Shown here piece after piece: positions 21,282 to 28,490 of a stretch of 36,249 bases of DNA (positions are counted from its first letter, which is position 1; each line of letters begins with the position of its first letter). A program made the translations under genes and the position numbers. The notes under the pieces were generated by a model. That model ran no database searches. It was given only the letters and a program-made list of their open reading frames with translations, and was not told the DNA's origin. The DNA is from Candidatus Parcubacteria bacterium (GTDB taxonomy: Bacteria; Patescibacteriota; Minisyncoccia; Phycocordibacterales; Zambryskibacteraceae): the NCBI GenBank assembly GCA_019661865.1, contig JAIFWJ010000007.1, positions 1 to 36,249 of the forward strand, written 5' to 3'.

Positions 21282-21287
21282 TATAAT
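21282..21287 (+). promoter_or_regulatory. -10 box of the DoxX-like gene
   Basis: Perfect TATAAT with seven bases to the ATG at 21295; predicts a leaderless or one-base leader mRNA. Confidence 0.55.
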
Positions 21288-21294
21288 ATAGATA

Positions 21295-22344
21295 ATGAAA
21301 AAATTTTGGTTCGCACTTATTTCTCTACTAGCAATTATTTCTCCATTGTTCGTAAGTGCTCATGAAGCGTATGTACTCACCACCAAGGAGTGGGACTACG
21401 GCATCATGCATCCAGGTGCTGGGCGCTTGCTAGGAGCTCTAACGCCCGAGAACTTTAAGGTCATTGTAGTTATTACTCTCTCCATTGTTGCGGCTCTTAT
21501 CTTCACCTTCTTCTTCAGACTCACTTCGATAGCTGGGTTTCTAGGTAGGCAGGTAGAAAGGCTTTCCGTAATAGGGCCGATCATCGTGCGTCTCACCTTC
21601 GCCACAGCACTCTTTTTCTCTGCTCACACTGATCATATACTTGGACCGGAGTTGCCGCTAAGTGTTTTACCCTATGATCACCTTCTCAGGGCTACTCTTT
21701 ATATCGCGAGCATATGTATTGCACTTGGATTTCTTACAGAGATCATGGCACTCGCATCACTCGCCATATTTATACTCGCAGCCAGAGAATACGGAGCATA
21801 CATTATTACTTATCTCAATTACTTAGGAGAAATTATTGTTCTTCTACTCTTCGGCTCAAGAGAATGGTCTATAGATAGAAAAATCTTCGGTCCACTTAAA
21901 CGCTTAAGGAACTGGAGCAATTATAAGACTGTCATTGTGCGCATATGTTACGGTTTAGCACTTATTTATGCTGCCGTAAATATAAAATTGTTTCATCCTC
22001 TTCTCACCATCCAAGTAGTAAACGACTATCATTTAAACCAGTTCCACTGGCTCTTCCCCCATGACCCGTTACTTATCGCTCTGGGCGCGGCCATTACAGA
22101 GATAGTTATAGGATTATTTATAATTTTTGGATTCGAGATGAGGCTGACAGTTCTGGTAAGTGTTTTCTACATAACACTTTCACTCCTCTTCTTCCGTGAA
22201 GCGGTTTGGCCACACTTACTTCTCTATGGCATTTCATTTAACCTACTGGTTGAACCAGAAGTATTTACACTGGATCATTTAGTAGAAAATAGATTTAAAG
22301 GTGGTTTCCTTAAGGGACTATTCAGACACGGCTCTCCTACTTAA
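21295..22344 (+). CDS. DoxX-like polytopic membrane protein with signal peptide
   Basis: 349 aa. A signal-peptide-like N-terminus (KKFWFALISLLAIISPLFVSAHEA, cut probably after SAHEA or SA) is followed by about eight hydrophobic segments. The second half repeats the pattern of the first (IVRLTFATALFFSAH... and VIVRICYGLALIYAAVN...), consistent with two DoxX-like four-helix units. DoxX-family proteins are linked to thiosulfate or quinol oxidation and redox defence, but no cofactor residues are clear, so function is open. The gene has a near-leaderless promoter and is convergent with the DUF1003 gene. Confidence 0.78.
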   Translation: MKKFWFALISLLAIISPLFVSAHEAYVLTTKEWDYGIMHPGAGRLLGALTPENFKVIVVITLSIVAALIFTFFFRLTSIAGFLGRQVERLSVIGPIIVRLTFATALFFSAHTDHILGPELPLSVLPYDHLLRATLYIASICIALGFLTEIMALASLAIFILAAREYGAYIITYLNYLGEIIVLLLFGSREWSIDRKIFGPLKRLRNWSNYKTVIVRICYGLALIYAAVNIKLFHPLLTIQVVNDYHLNQFHWLFPHDPLLIALGAAITEIVIGLFIIFGFEMRLTVLVSVFYITLSLLFFREAVWPHLLLYGISFNLLVEPEVFTLDHLVENRFKGGFLKGLFRHGSPT

Positions 22345-22355
22345 CTTTATTTAAC

Positions 22356-22817
22356 TTAACTTTTTTCAGTCTTCTTTAAAATCTCAAGCAGAAGTTCGTT
22401 CTGATTCTCCAAGTGGGCGATGACGGTCTCGATCTCCTTCTCTGCCTTTTCATTGATATGAAAGTCTGCTTCTGCACGCATATCGGCGAATCTGCTTTCC
22501 AAGTTCTGCCCAACCATAATGAGTGGCAGAAGTATGAGCTGAATCATATTAGATATAAAAAGCCAGACCACGAAGGCTGGCGCTGGATCGAAACGAAACT
22601 CGTGCGGCGCAAGAAGGTTCCAAAGTAACCACCCTAATGTCCATATAAACAAAACTAGGAAGAATCCCATCGAGCCCACATGGTGAGTGATAAAGACGGC
22701 GAACTCCTCTAAGGGGCTGAGTGCTACATGCGTATCCTTTATCACTCCTCGTACTGGGCGGCGACTTGCCTTTAACTCCTCAAGTGAAGGCAACTTATGT
22801 TTATACTCTACGGTCAT
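22356..22817 (-). CDS. DUF1003 family membrane protein
   Basis: 153 aa. Residues 35-65 give the first membrane helix around FITHHVGSMGFFLVLFIWTLGWLLWN, then FRFDPAPAFVVWLFISNMIQLILLPLIMVGQN covers the second. The D/P-rich connector FDPxPF and the cytoplasmic QNLESRFADMRAEADFHINEKAEKEIE coil are the DUF1003 hallmarks. Function is unknown. A TATAAT at 22841-22836 gives a leader of about 12 nt. It is divergent from infC with overlapping promoters. Confidence 0.93.
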   Translation of the reverse strand: MTVEYKHKLPSLEELKASRRPVRGVIKDTHVALSPLEEFAVFITHHVGSMGFFLVLFIWTLGWLLWNLLAPHEFRFDPAPAFVVWLFISNMIQLILLPLIMVGQNLESRFADMRAEADFHINEKAEKEIETVIAHLENQNELLLEILKKTEKS

Positions 22818-22835
22818 ATCTTGTTATGTATGAAA

Positions 22836-22857
22836 ATTATACACCGTGTGCTATAAT
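22836..22857. promoter_or_regulatory. Divergent promoters of the DUF1003 gene and infC
   Basis: Minus strand TATAAT at 22841-22836 for the DUF1003 gene. Plus strand extended consensus -10 TGCTATAAT at 22849-22857 for infC-rpmI-rplT; transcription would begin at about 22864. Confidence 0.65.
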
Positions 22858-22879
22858 ACATCTAATAAAGAAAAACGAA

Positions 22880-23389
22880 TTGCAGACCCCTCGTACTAAC
22901 CACGCCATCCGAGTACGCGAACTACGCGTCATCGGGCCAAAAGGAGAAAATTTCGGAGTCCTAACCTTAGAAGAAGCCCTTAAGAAAGCCGAGGAATTTA
23001 GCCTGGATCTTATAGAGATATCTCCTAATGCTAACCCTCCCGTGGCCAAGATCACAGACCTCGGTAAGTACATGTATGAGGAGAACAAGAAGCAGAAAGC
23101 CTCCAAGGGTAAGGCCCATTCAGTAGAGGTAAAGACTGTTCAAGTAAAGCTCGGTACAGGAGATCATGACCTCGGTCTCAAGGCTAAGAAGGCCAGCACC
23201 TGGCTTGGTGAGGGCAATAGAGTAAAGATTGACTTATTCTTACCCGGCCGAGCCAAGTACCTAGATGAAAAGTTCCTCCGGGAACGTATAGACCGGATCT
23301 TGAAGCTCCTTACTGTCCCTTATACCATTGCCGACCCAGCTAAGAAGAGTCCCAAGGGCATGACAGTCATAATTGAGCGTGCTCGCTAG
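22880..23389 (+). CDS. infC: Translation initiation factor IF-3
   Basis: IF-3 prevents premature subunit joining and proofreads the start codon. The N domain TNHAIRVRELRVIGPKGENFGVL...DLIEISPNANPPVAKITDLGKYMYE and C domain VEVKTVQVKLGTGDHDLGLKAKKAS...VKIDLFLPGRAKYLDEKF are complete. The start is not an ordinary ATG: after the -10 (22852-22857) the first in-frame candidates are ATA at 22865 and TTG at 22880, used here. An in-frame ATG at 22826 lies upstream of the -10 and would need transcription from inside the DUF1003 gene. Non-AUG infC starts are known to give IF-3 autoregulation (AUU in E. coli). Followed by rpmI and rplT in the classical order. Confidence 0.93.
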   Translation: MQTPRTNHAIRVRELRVIGPKGENFGVLTLEEALKKAEEFSLDLIEISPNANPPVAKITDLGKYMYEENKKQKASKGKAHSVEVKTVQVKLGTGDHDLGLKAKKASTWLGEGNRVKIDLFLPGRAKYLDEKFLRERIDRILKLLTVPYTIADPAKKSPKGMTVIIERAR

Positions 23390-23427
23390 ACAAATTCGCC
23401 GAAACCTGTAGTATATAGGCCCTATCT

Positions 23428-23622
23428 ATGTCAATGAAGACCAATAAGTCCTACGCGAAACGCCTCAAAGTTACCAAGACTGGCAAGCTTATAGCACGTA
23501 AGACTGGCCAGAACCACTTCAACTCTAAGGAGTCGAGTAAGGAGAGGTTCCAGAAGGGTCGTAACTCCGAGTTCCATATGTCCAACAAGGAGCGCTCTCG
23601 CTTCCTAGTAAATATTAAATAA
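23428..23622 (+). CDS. rpmI: Ribosomal protein bL35
   Basis: 64 aa, normal length. SMKTNKSYAKRLKVTKTGKLIARKTGQNHFNSKESSK shows the family KT..s..KR.k.T..Gk..r...g..H pattern, and the basic C-terminus KERSRFLVNIK fits. Second gene of infC-rpmI-rplT. A second ATG two codons in (23434) is an alternative start. No Shine-Dalgarno precedes it. Confidence 0.93.
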   Translation: MSMKTNKSYAKRLKVTKTGKLIARKTGQNHFNSKESSKERFQKGRNSEFHMSNKERSRFLVNIK

Positions 23623-23627
23623 TTGTC

Positions 23628-23972
23628 ATGACCAGAGTTAAGAAAGGAGTTAATGCGCTGAAGTGGAGGAGAAACCTGCTTTCCCGCACTAAGGGTTACC
23701 GCCATGGTAGGAAGTCCAAGGAGCGTGCAGCTACCGAGGCACTTTTTCATGCTGGTGCATACGCTTTCGCTCACAGACGAGACAAGAAGGGTGACTTCCG
23801 TCGCCTCTGGAATGTCCGCCTTTCTGCGGCCCTTAAGGCTGAAGGGTTAAGCTACTCTAAATTCATTCCTGCATTGAAGAAGAAGGGTATCGCACTCGAC
23901 CGTAAGATCCTCTCCGAGATTGCTGGTAACCACCCAGAAGTCTTCAGGAAGCTCCTAGCAGAAGTTAAGTAG
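23628..23972 (+). CDS. rplT: Ribosomal protein bL20
   Basis: 114 aa, typical. TRVKKGVNALKWRRNLLSRTKGYRHGRKSKERAATEALFHAGAYAFAHRRDKKGDFRRLWNVRLSAA is the conserved extended basic arm plus globular start; the end LAGNHPEVFRKLLAEVK matches the family. It lies five bases after rpmI. bL20 is an early 50S assembly protein and in other bacteria represses this operon; no leader structure for that was recognised here. Confidence 0.96.
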   Translation: MTRVKKGVNALKWRRNLLSRTKGYRHGRKSKERAATEALFHAGAYAFAHRRDKKGDFRRLWNVRLSAALKAEGLSYSKFIPALKKKGIALDRKILSEIAGNHPEVFRKLLAEVK

Positions 23973-23983
23973 AACTATAAGAT

Positions 23984-25342
23984 CTATAAATCGAGTTCGT
24001 ATTCCTTGAGTCTTTCTGGGACAATAGCATTTACCTTTTGTTCTTCATGGAGGCGTTCGGCAAGAAATTCTGAAGTCTTGGTCTCTCCCATTGTTATAAA
24101 GACTTGGTCTAAGGTGTTTTTAGATTCACTTACGAAGTCCACCAAGTGATCCGAGTCCATATGCCCAGAGAATCCTTCTATGGATACTACTCGTGCACGG
24201 ACATCTACTTCTTGTCCATGGATTGAAACTTTTTTCTTCCCTTCATATATCTCTCTACCCAGTGTGGCCGGTGCTTGGTAACCGACGAGGAGAACAGTGG
24301 CATTCGGATCAGGAAGATAGCGAGCTTCATGATTTAAAATACGTCCTGCAGTAGACATCCCAGATCCGGCTAGAATAATTTTCGGATTCTCTGCTTCAAA
24401 TATTTCATGTGCATCACGAGCTCGTACTAGTTCATGAAGTTTCGGGAAATTAAAAATATCATCGTGCTTAAGCTCATCCTTAGCAGATGAGTTAAAGAAT
24501 CTCGCCCCTACATGTTCATAAACTTTAGTTATATTTATAGCAAGTGGTGAGTCTAGGAAGACAGGAACTGGTTTTAAATCTGCTTCGAATAATTTATTAA
24601 GTTCATAAAGTATGATCTGGGTCCTTTCAAGAGAAAATATGGGGATCATAAGCACGCCCTTACTCTCTATAGTTTCTCTAACTACTTCTTTAAACTTTCT
24701 GTCTCTCTCATCTACCGGCTCATGGTTTCTATCTCCATATACAGACTCCATCAGTATGTAGCTTGCACCCGCAGGCTTCTCTGGATCTGGCAAGATAAGT
24801 GAAGGAGCGTTACCCAAGTCTCCGGTAAAAAAGATTGATTTCCCAGAGGGAAATGTAAATTTATACATAGCAGATCCCAAGATATGCCCAGAGTTAAAGA
24901 GCTCCAGAGTGAAGTCTTGGAAGTCCGTTTTAGCATGATACTCAAGTGTTTGCCATAGGCTCATTGCTCTTTCAACTTCTTTCTCCGTATAAAGTGGCTC
25001 TTCTCCCTTGGCCTCTGCTCCGACTTGAGTTAAGTGAGCACTATCAAGAAGCATGAGATGCGAGAGCTCTTTAGTGGGTTCTGTGGAAAATATCTTTCCA
25101 CTAAAGCCCCTCTTTATAAGCAGTGGAATCTTACCTATGTGATCTGCATGGGCGTGAGTAACGAAGAGGGTGTGAATCTCCCTCGGCTCGTAGTCGAAGG
25201 TTGCATTTATTTTTTCTGAACCTTCGACTCCTTGGAGAATTCCGCAATCAATTAAATATTTTTTGCCTCTGACTTCTAACTGAAAATTGGCACCAGTCAC
25301 GGCACCTACTCCACCGAACGCTGTAAGAACCGGTTTACTCAC
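23984..25342 (-). CDS. Beta-CASP metallo-beta-lactamase RNase (YSH1/CPSF-like)
   Basis: 452 aa. MBL metal site HAHADH (63-68), HILGSAMYKF, GDLGN with metal Asp, then the beta-CASP insert with SGMSTAGRILNHEARYL (motif B) and SGHMDSDHL (motif C His). The order and spacing match bacterial RNA-processing exonucleases of the beta-lactamase fold (COG1236 type) rather than RNase J, which has a longer C-terminus. It probably processes or degrades RNA ends. The start is GTG at 25342, right behind the TGA of the upstream small membrane-protein gene, so the two are co-translated. Confidence 0.92.
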   Translation of the reverse strand: MSKPVLTAFGGVGAVTGANFQLEVRGKKYLIDCGILQGVEGSEKINATFDYEPREIHTLFVTHAHADHIGKIPLLIKRGFSGKIFSTEPTKELSHLMLLDSAHLTQVGAEAKGEEPLYTEKEVERAMSLWQTLEYHAKTDFQDFTLELFNSGHILGSAMYKFTFPSGKSIFFTGDLGNAPSLILPDPEKPAGASYILMESVYGDRNHEPVDERDRKFKEVVRETIESKGVLMIPIFSLERTQIILYELNKLFEADLKPVPVFLDSPLAINITKVYEHVGARFFNSSAKDELKHDDIFNFPKLHELVRARDAHEIFEAENPKIILAGSGMSTAGRILNHEARYLPDPNATVLLVGYQAPATLGREIYEGKKKVSIHGQEVDVRARVVSIEGFSGHMDSDHLVDFVSESKNTLDQVFITMGETKTSEFLAERLHEEQKVNAIVPERLKEYELDL

Positions 25343-25343
25343 A

Positions 25344-25751
25344 TCAATTTATGTAAAAATTCTGTTTTCTCCCCACCAGTCCTGCAATGGACGCTCCTAC
25401 CATATCTGCTAAGAGGTCGAGGAAAGTATCTTGTCCATAAGTTTCCCCATATGCAGGGTTCGCCATTCCATATACGAGTTCGAAGAACTCCCACGCCACT
25501 CCCGCCACGAGTACAAATACGAAGGCGGTAATGAAAGCTTGTCTCATGCTGGGTCGAAACTTGCCAAAGAGTCCCGAGTCCCACCAGAGCCAGATACCGA
25601 AAAATCCTAGTGAGATTCCAGCTAAGAAATGTATAAACTTATCGAAATATGGCACCGACCAGTACCAGTAAAAGAGACTAGCCATGTAATGCAAGACTCC
25701 TAAGATGATTAGAATTCCGAAGGTTGAGTATAGAAGTGAACGTTTCTTCAT
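25344..25751 (-). CDS. DUF2238/YjdF-like small membrane protein
   Basis: About 135 aa with four hydrophobic segments. The signature is KFIHFLAGISLGFFGIW (helix with His), then VAGVAWEFFELVYGMANPAYGETYGQDTFLDLLADMVGA, i.e. conserved WExxE and DTxxDLxxDxxGA as in the DUF2238 group. Function is unknown. The start is placed at ATG 25751 because TATAAT (25763-25758) ends six bases before it; the in-frame ATG at 25766 lies upstream of that box. It overlaps by two bases in spacing with the downstream beta-CASP gene. Confidence 0.82.
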   Translation of the reverse strand: MKKRSLLYSTFGILIILGVLHYMASLFYWYWSVPYFDKFIHFLAGISLGFFGIWLWWDSGLFGKFRPSMRQAFITAFVFVLVAGVAWEFFELVYGMANPAYGETYGQDTFLDLLADMVGASIAGLVGRKQNFYIN

Positions 25752-25757
25752 CCAGAC

Positions 25758-25763
25758 ATTATA
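25758..25763 (-). promoter_or_regulatory. -10 box of the small membrane-protein / beta-CASP unit
   Basis: Perfect TATAAT followed by six bases (GTCTGG) and ATG 25751: the leaderless spacing, which here decides the start codon. Confidence 0.6.
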
Positions 25764-25779
25764 CAAACAGAATTATGCC

Positions 25780-25949
25780 AATGGAAATCCCCACTTGCGT
25801 GGGGATTTCCATTAGGGCTATTCCGGTATACCCTAGTTAAAATAACTAGGTGGGTGCTCGCAGTCCTGAGCCAAGACTCAAGATGATATAGAACTCCCTG
25901 TAAAAGTATTAGCTAGATAATACCTGGAACAACCCTGGTTGTTATTATA
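25780..25949 (-). ncRNA. Candidate structured non-coding RNA
   Basis: No protein gene lies between 25751 and 26035. On the minus strand a promoter TTTACA (25970-25965), 15-bp spacer, TATAAT (25949-25944) faces a run of hairpins: AACAACC / GGTTGTT, GTATTA / TAATAC, CCTAGTTA / TAACTAGG (25832-25850), AGGGTAT / ATAGCCCT, and AATGGAAATCCCCAC / GTGGGGATTTCCATT (25780-25813), a perfect 15-bp stem whose loop reads GCAA on this strand (a GNRA tetraloop). No RNase P, SRP or 6S signature was recognised. The last stem lacks a T-run but abuts the promoter of the next gene. Confidence 0.45.
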
Positions 25950-26034
25950 CCGCACATACACAAATGTAAATAACCTAGTTACTAATTTATCCCCACTTTT
26001 TAGAAAATGACTCTACAGAGAGACAAATACGAAA

Positions 26035-26652
26035 CTACTCTAGGATGCCGTCAATGTTTATATCATAAAGAATCTTCTCCTGGATAGAGTTCCAATTGAC
26101 GATTTCCTGACTATTGAACCAAATCTTTATCTCTCTTTCTGCTTCTTCTGGCTTATCTGAGCAGTGTATGAGATTCCTAACCGCCCTGCCGTCCACATTG
26201 GAGAGATCATACGAGTCCAGAGTGAAGTCTCCTCGGATGGTACCCACATCTGAGGTGGTAGGCTCTGTGCCTCCCACAAGCTTCTTAATTATAGCTACGG
26301 CCTGGTTGCCTTCTATCACCATACCAACTACGGGACCCAGAGTGAAGTATGCGTAGAGGGCCTTAAGAACATCCTTCCCATACTCCAGAGCTAACTTCTC
26401 CGGCGTCTTCCCCTGGTTTTTCATATTCTCTATTGTCCTCTCGCCCACCTTAGTACACCAGGCGTCATCCTTGCCATAGTGCTCTACAGTCCTCTCCATG
26501 TCTGGCACAAACATTTTCAAAGCGACGATCTTCAGTCCTGTTCTCTCAATCCTTCTTATGATTTCTCCCACAAGTCCTCTCTGCACTCCGTCGTGCTTCA
26601 CAGCTACGAACGACCTCTCCTTCTTTAAGTTTCTTTGGGGATGACTTGTCAT
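26035..26652 (-). CDS. ndk: Nucleoside-diphosphate kinase, long form
   Basis: 205 aa against about 140-150 for standard NDK. The catalytic segment is AVRNLIHCSDKPEEAEREI with phospho-histidine H163 in NLIHCSD; the N-terminal beta strand is FVAVKHDGVQRGLVGEI (K19), the later block is VGGTEPTTSDVGTIRGDF. An insert of about 40 residues (62-98, DDAWCTKVGERTIENMKNQG) and a C-terminal extension (EIVNWNSIQEKILYDINIDG) account for the length; this long subfamily is known in other bacteria. It transfers phosphate between NTPs and NDPs. An extended -10 TGTTATACT (26680-26672) lies upstream. Confidence 0.94.
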   Translation of the reverse strand: MTSHPQRNLKKERSFVAVKHDGVQRGLVGEIIRRIERTGLKIVALKMFVPDMERTVEHYGKDDAWCTKVGERTIENMKNQGKTPEKLALEYGKDVLKALYAYFTLGPVVGMVIEGNQAVAIIKKLVGGTEPTTSDVGTIRGDFTLDSYDLSNVDGRAVRNLIHCSDKPEEAEREIKIWFNSQEIVNWNSIQEKILYDINIDGILE

Positions 26653-26671
26653 ATTATTAAATTAGAAAAAG

Positions 26672-26680
26672 AGTATAACA
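26672..26680 (-). promoter_or_regulatory. ndk extended -10
   Basis: TGTTATACT on the minus strand, 19 bases before the ndk ATG at 26652, overlapping the region just after the GH130 stop codon at 26686. Confidence 0.5.
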
Positions 26681-26685
26681 GATTA

Positions 26686-27714
26686 TTATCTACCTTTGAA
26701 CTGCTCCAAATTATCCAATAATTCCTCTAAGTCACAGGTAGCTAGAGATATAACGGTGTCCGCCGAACCATAATATACATAGAGTTCATCTTTAACAATT
26801 ACCGCTCCAGAGGGAAAGGTCACGTTTGGCACAATACCGTCTCTCTCAAACGGCTCAACCGATTGAAGAATATAACCAGGAGTTCTCGCAATTAACTTAT
26901 GAGGTTCGTTTAAGTCTGACAGAGCCGCACCTATAGTCCAGGATTCAGACATAGATTCAGCAGAGAAGATAAAAAGCCAACCCTTAGAGGTTTTCACTGG
27001 AGGTGCTCCTAATTCTGGCCCCCTCTGAAGCCACCAGTAAGTCCCAAGCAATGCAGTATCTTTAGAGTTCTTTATAAATTTCTCCCAACTTCCTGGAACT
27101 GGATTTATAAGATCTTGAATGGAATCGTAATATCGTACAGCAATATGTGAATTCTCTGAATCAGAAGAAATAGTCAGAGCCAAAGCTATTTTTCCACCAT
27201 TAACCTTCTCTGGAAAGAGGGCAGCGGCCTTGGAAGTCTCTGGTGGACCTATTACTCCGTGCTTAATTACTGTTTTGAAATCTTTTGTGGTCGCGAGGGC
27301 TATGCGAACATCTGGCTTCTGACTTTTATCCCATAGAGGCTTGTCTATGGCAGTATAAGTAATGTAGAAAGTGTCACCAATTTTGGTCACCCGTGGATCT
27401 TCCACCCCAAATTTATCGAATTCTTTATCTGGTGAAATTAAGGGTGTATCCCTCTGTATAAATTTCTTACCGTCTTTACTTTCTGCGTATCCAATATAGG
27501 AAATATTTCCTTTCAGTCTATACCCAGGGCGTTTTCCGCGCTCTCCGGTAAATTCTAGACCTTTAGGATATGTGCGATAAAGCATTTTAAAAATCCCCTT
27601 GTCTAATATCACAGCGGGGTTAAAAACGGCCTTGGCTTCCCATTCTATATTTGGTCTAGGAGTAAGTACAGGATTACCAGGAAATCGTTTGAGTTGAAAA
27701 GTTTTTCTAGACAT
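26686..27714 (-). CDS. Glycoside hydrolase family 130-like (mannosyl-oligosaccharide phosphorylase family)
   Basis: 342 aa five-bladed beta-propeller. The start RFPGNPVLTPRPNIEWEAKAVFNPAVI and the GVEDPRVTKIGDTFYITYTA block are GH130 hallmarks (the conserved Asp in ExDPR region). Later blades carry the PELGAPPVKTSKGWLFIFS and FPSGAVIVKDELYVYYGSAD motifs. GH130 enzymes phosphorolyse or hydrolyse beta-mannosides and related links; the sugar here cannot be told. The gene is six bases after map and is likely transcribed with the ribosomal/secY operon, an odd place for sugar metabolism. Confidence 0.9.
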   Translation of the reverse strand: MSRKTFQLKRFPGNPVLTPRPNIEWEAKAVFNPAVILDKGIFKMLYRTYPKGLEFTGERGKRPGYRLKGNISYIGYAESKDGKKFIQRDTPLISPDKEFDKFGVEDPRVTKIGDTFYITYTAIDKPLWDKSQKPDVRIALATTKDFKTVIKHGVIGPPETSKAAALFPEKVNGGKIALALTISSDSENSHIAVRYYDSIQDLINPVPGSWEKFIKNSKDTALLGTYWWLQRGPELGAPPVKTSKGWLFIFSAESMSESWTIGAALSDLNEPHKLIARTPGYILQSVEPFERDGIVPNVTFPSGAVIVKDELYVYYGSADTVISLATCDLEELLDNLEQFKGR

Positions 27715-27719
27715 TTATA

Positions 27720-28490
27720 TTATTCTTCAGTTAGTACAAGATTTCCGTCCTCCATTATAGCTACCGTATGTTCGAAGTGGGCAGAGCGCGAGCCGTCACG
27801 TGTCTTAATAGTATATCCATCATCCATAAGTTTTATCCCAGGTTTACCTACATTTACCATAGGCTCTATAGCTATAACCATACCAGGTCGGAGTTCCTCA
27901 GCAGTACCAGCACGACCTGCGTTCGGCACATATGGATCTTCATGTATAGAGTATCCTACTCCGTGTCCGACCAGATCCTCAGCTAGGGAAAAGCCTGAGG
28001 CTTCTACTACATCGTTAATAGCTTCACCAATGTCGCCGATATGATTCCCGGGCTTAGCTGCCTTAATACCAGCCTTAAGTGCTTCCTGAGTCACTTTCAA
28101 GAGTCGCCTCGACTCATCGTCAGTCTCTCCTACTGAGACAGTGACAGCTGAGTCAGTAATCATACCTTTATGAATTAAAGCAAGATCAATAGATACAATG
28201 TCTCCTTGATTTAAAATTCTTGGTGCTTCGTTCGGTATCCCATGCACAATCTCATCATTTATAGATACACACAAGACTGCTGGGAAGGGACGCCTAGCTC
28301 CACGAGGCTGGTAACCCAGGTGAGCCGGTTTATCACCGTGAGCCTTCACAAGTCTAAGAGCCTCTTCTTCAAGCACAAGTGTAGACATCCCGGGTGTAAC
28401 CATCTCTCCTAGAGCACGAAGAATCTCGGCATGTCTCTTGCCGCCTTCTCTTAAAATATTTATTTCCTCTTGAGATTTATATTTAATCAT
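27720..28490 (-). CDS. map: Methionine aminopeptidase, type I
   Basis: 256 aa. Metal ligands and motifs: SINDEIVHGIP, DIVSIDLALIHKGMITDSAVTV (two Asp ligands), GHGVGYSIHEDPYVPN (His ligand), MVIAIEPMV (Glu) and FEHTVAIMEDG (Glu). It removes the initiator Met from new proteins. No N-terminal zinc finger or SH3 extension. Its ATG overlaps the adk stop by one base (TAATG), so the two are translationally coupled. The order secY-adk-map is the usual bacterial one. Confidence 0.97.
   Translation of the reverse strand: MIKYKSQEEINILREGGKRHAEILRALGEMVTPGMSTLVLEEEALRLVKAHGDKPAHLGYQPRGARRPFPAVLCVSINDEIVHGIPNEAPRILNQGDIVSIDLALIHKGMITDSAVTVSVGETDDESRRLLKVTQEALKAGIKAAKPGNHIGDIGEAINDVVEASGFSLAEDLVGHGVGYSIHEDPYVPNAGRAGTAEELRPGMVIAIEPMVNVGKPGIKLMDDGYTIKTRDGSRSAHFEHTVAIMEDGNLVLTEE

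Noticed and set aside
22721-22879. Upstream extension of infC from ATG 22721 or 22826
   Set aside because: Both ATGs lie upstream of the best -10 box; 22721 is inside the opposite-strand DUF1003 gene, and the added residues do not resemble IF-3. Kept as an alternative only for 22826.
25780-25960. SRP (4.5S) RNA
   Set aside because: A GGCTCAGGACTGCGAGCAC stretch is faintly similar to the SRP apical stem, but the GGAA loop and the conserved asymmetric AGCAGCC side are missing.
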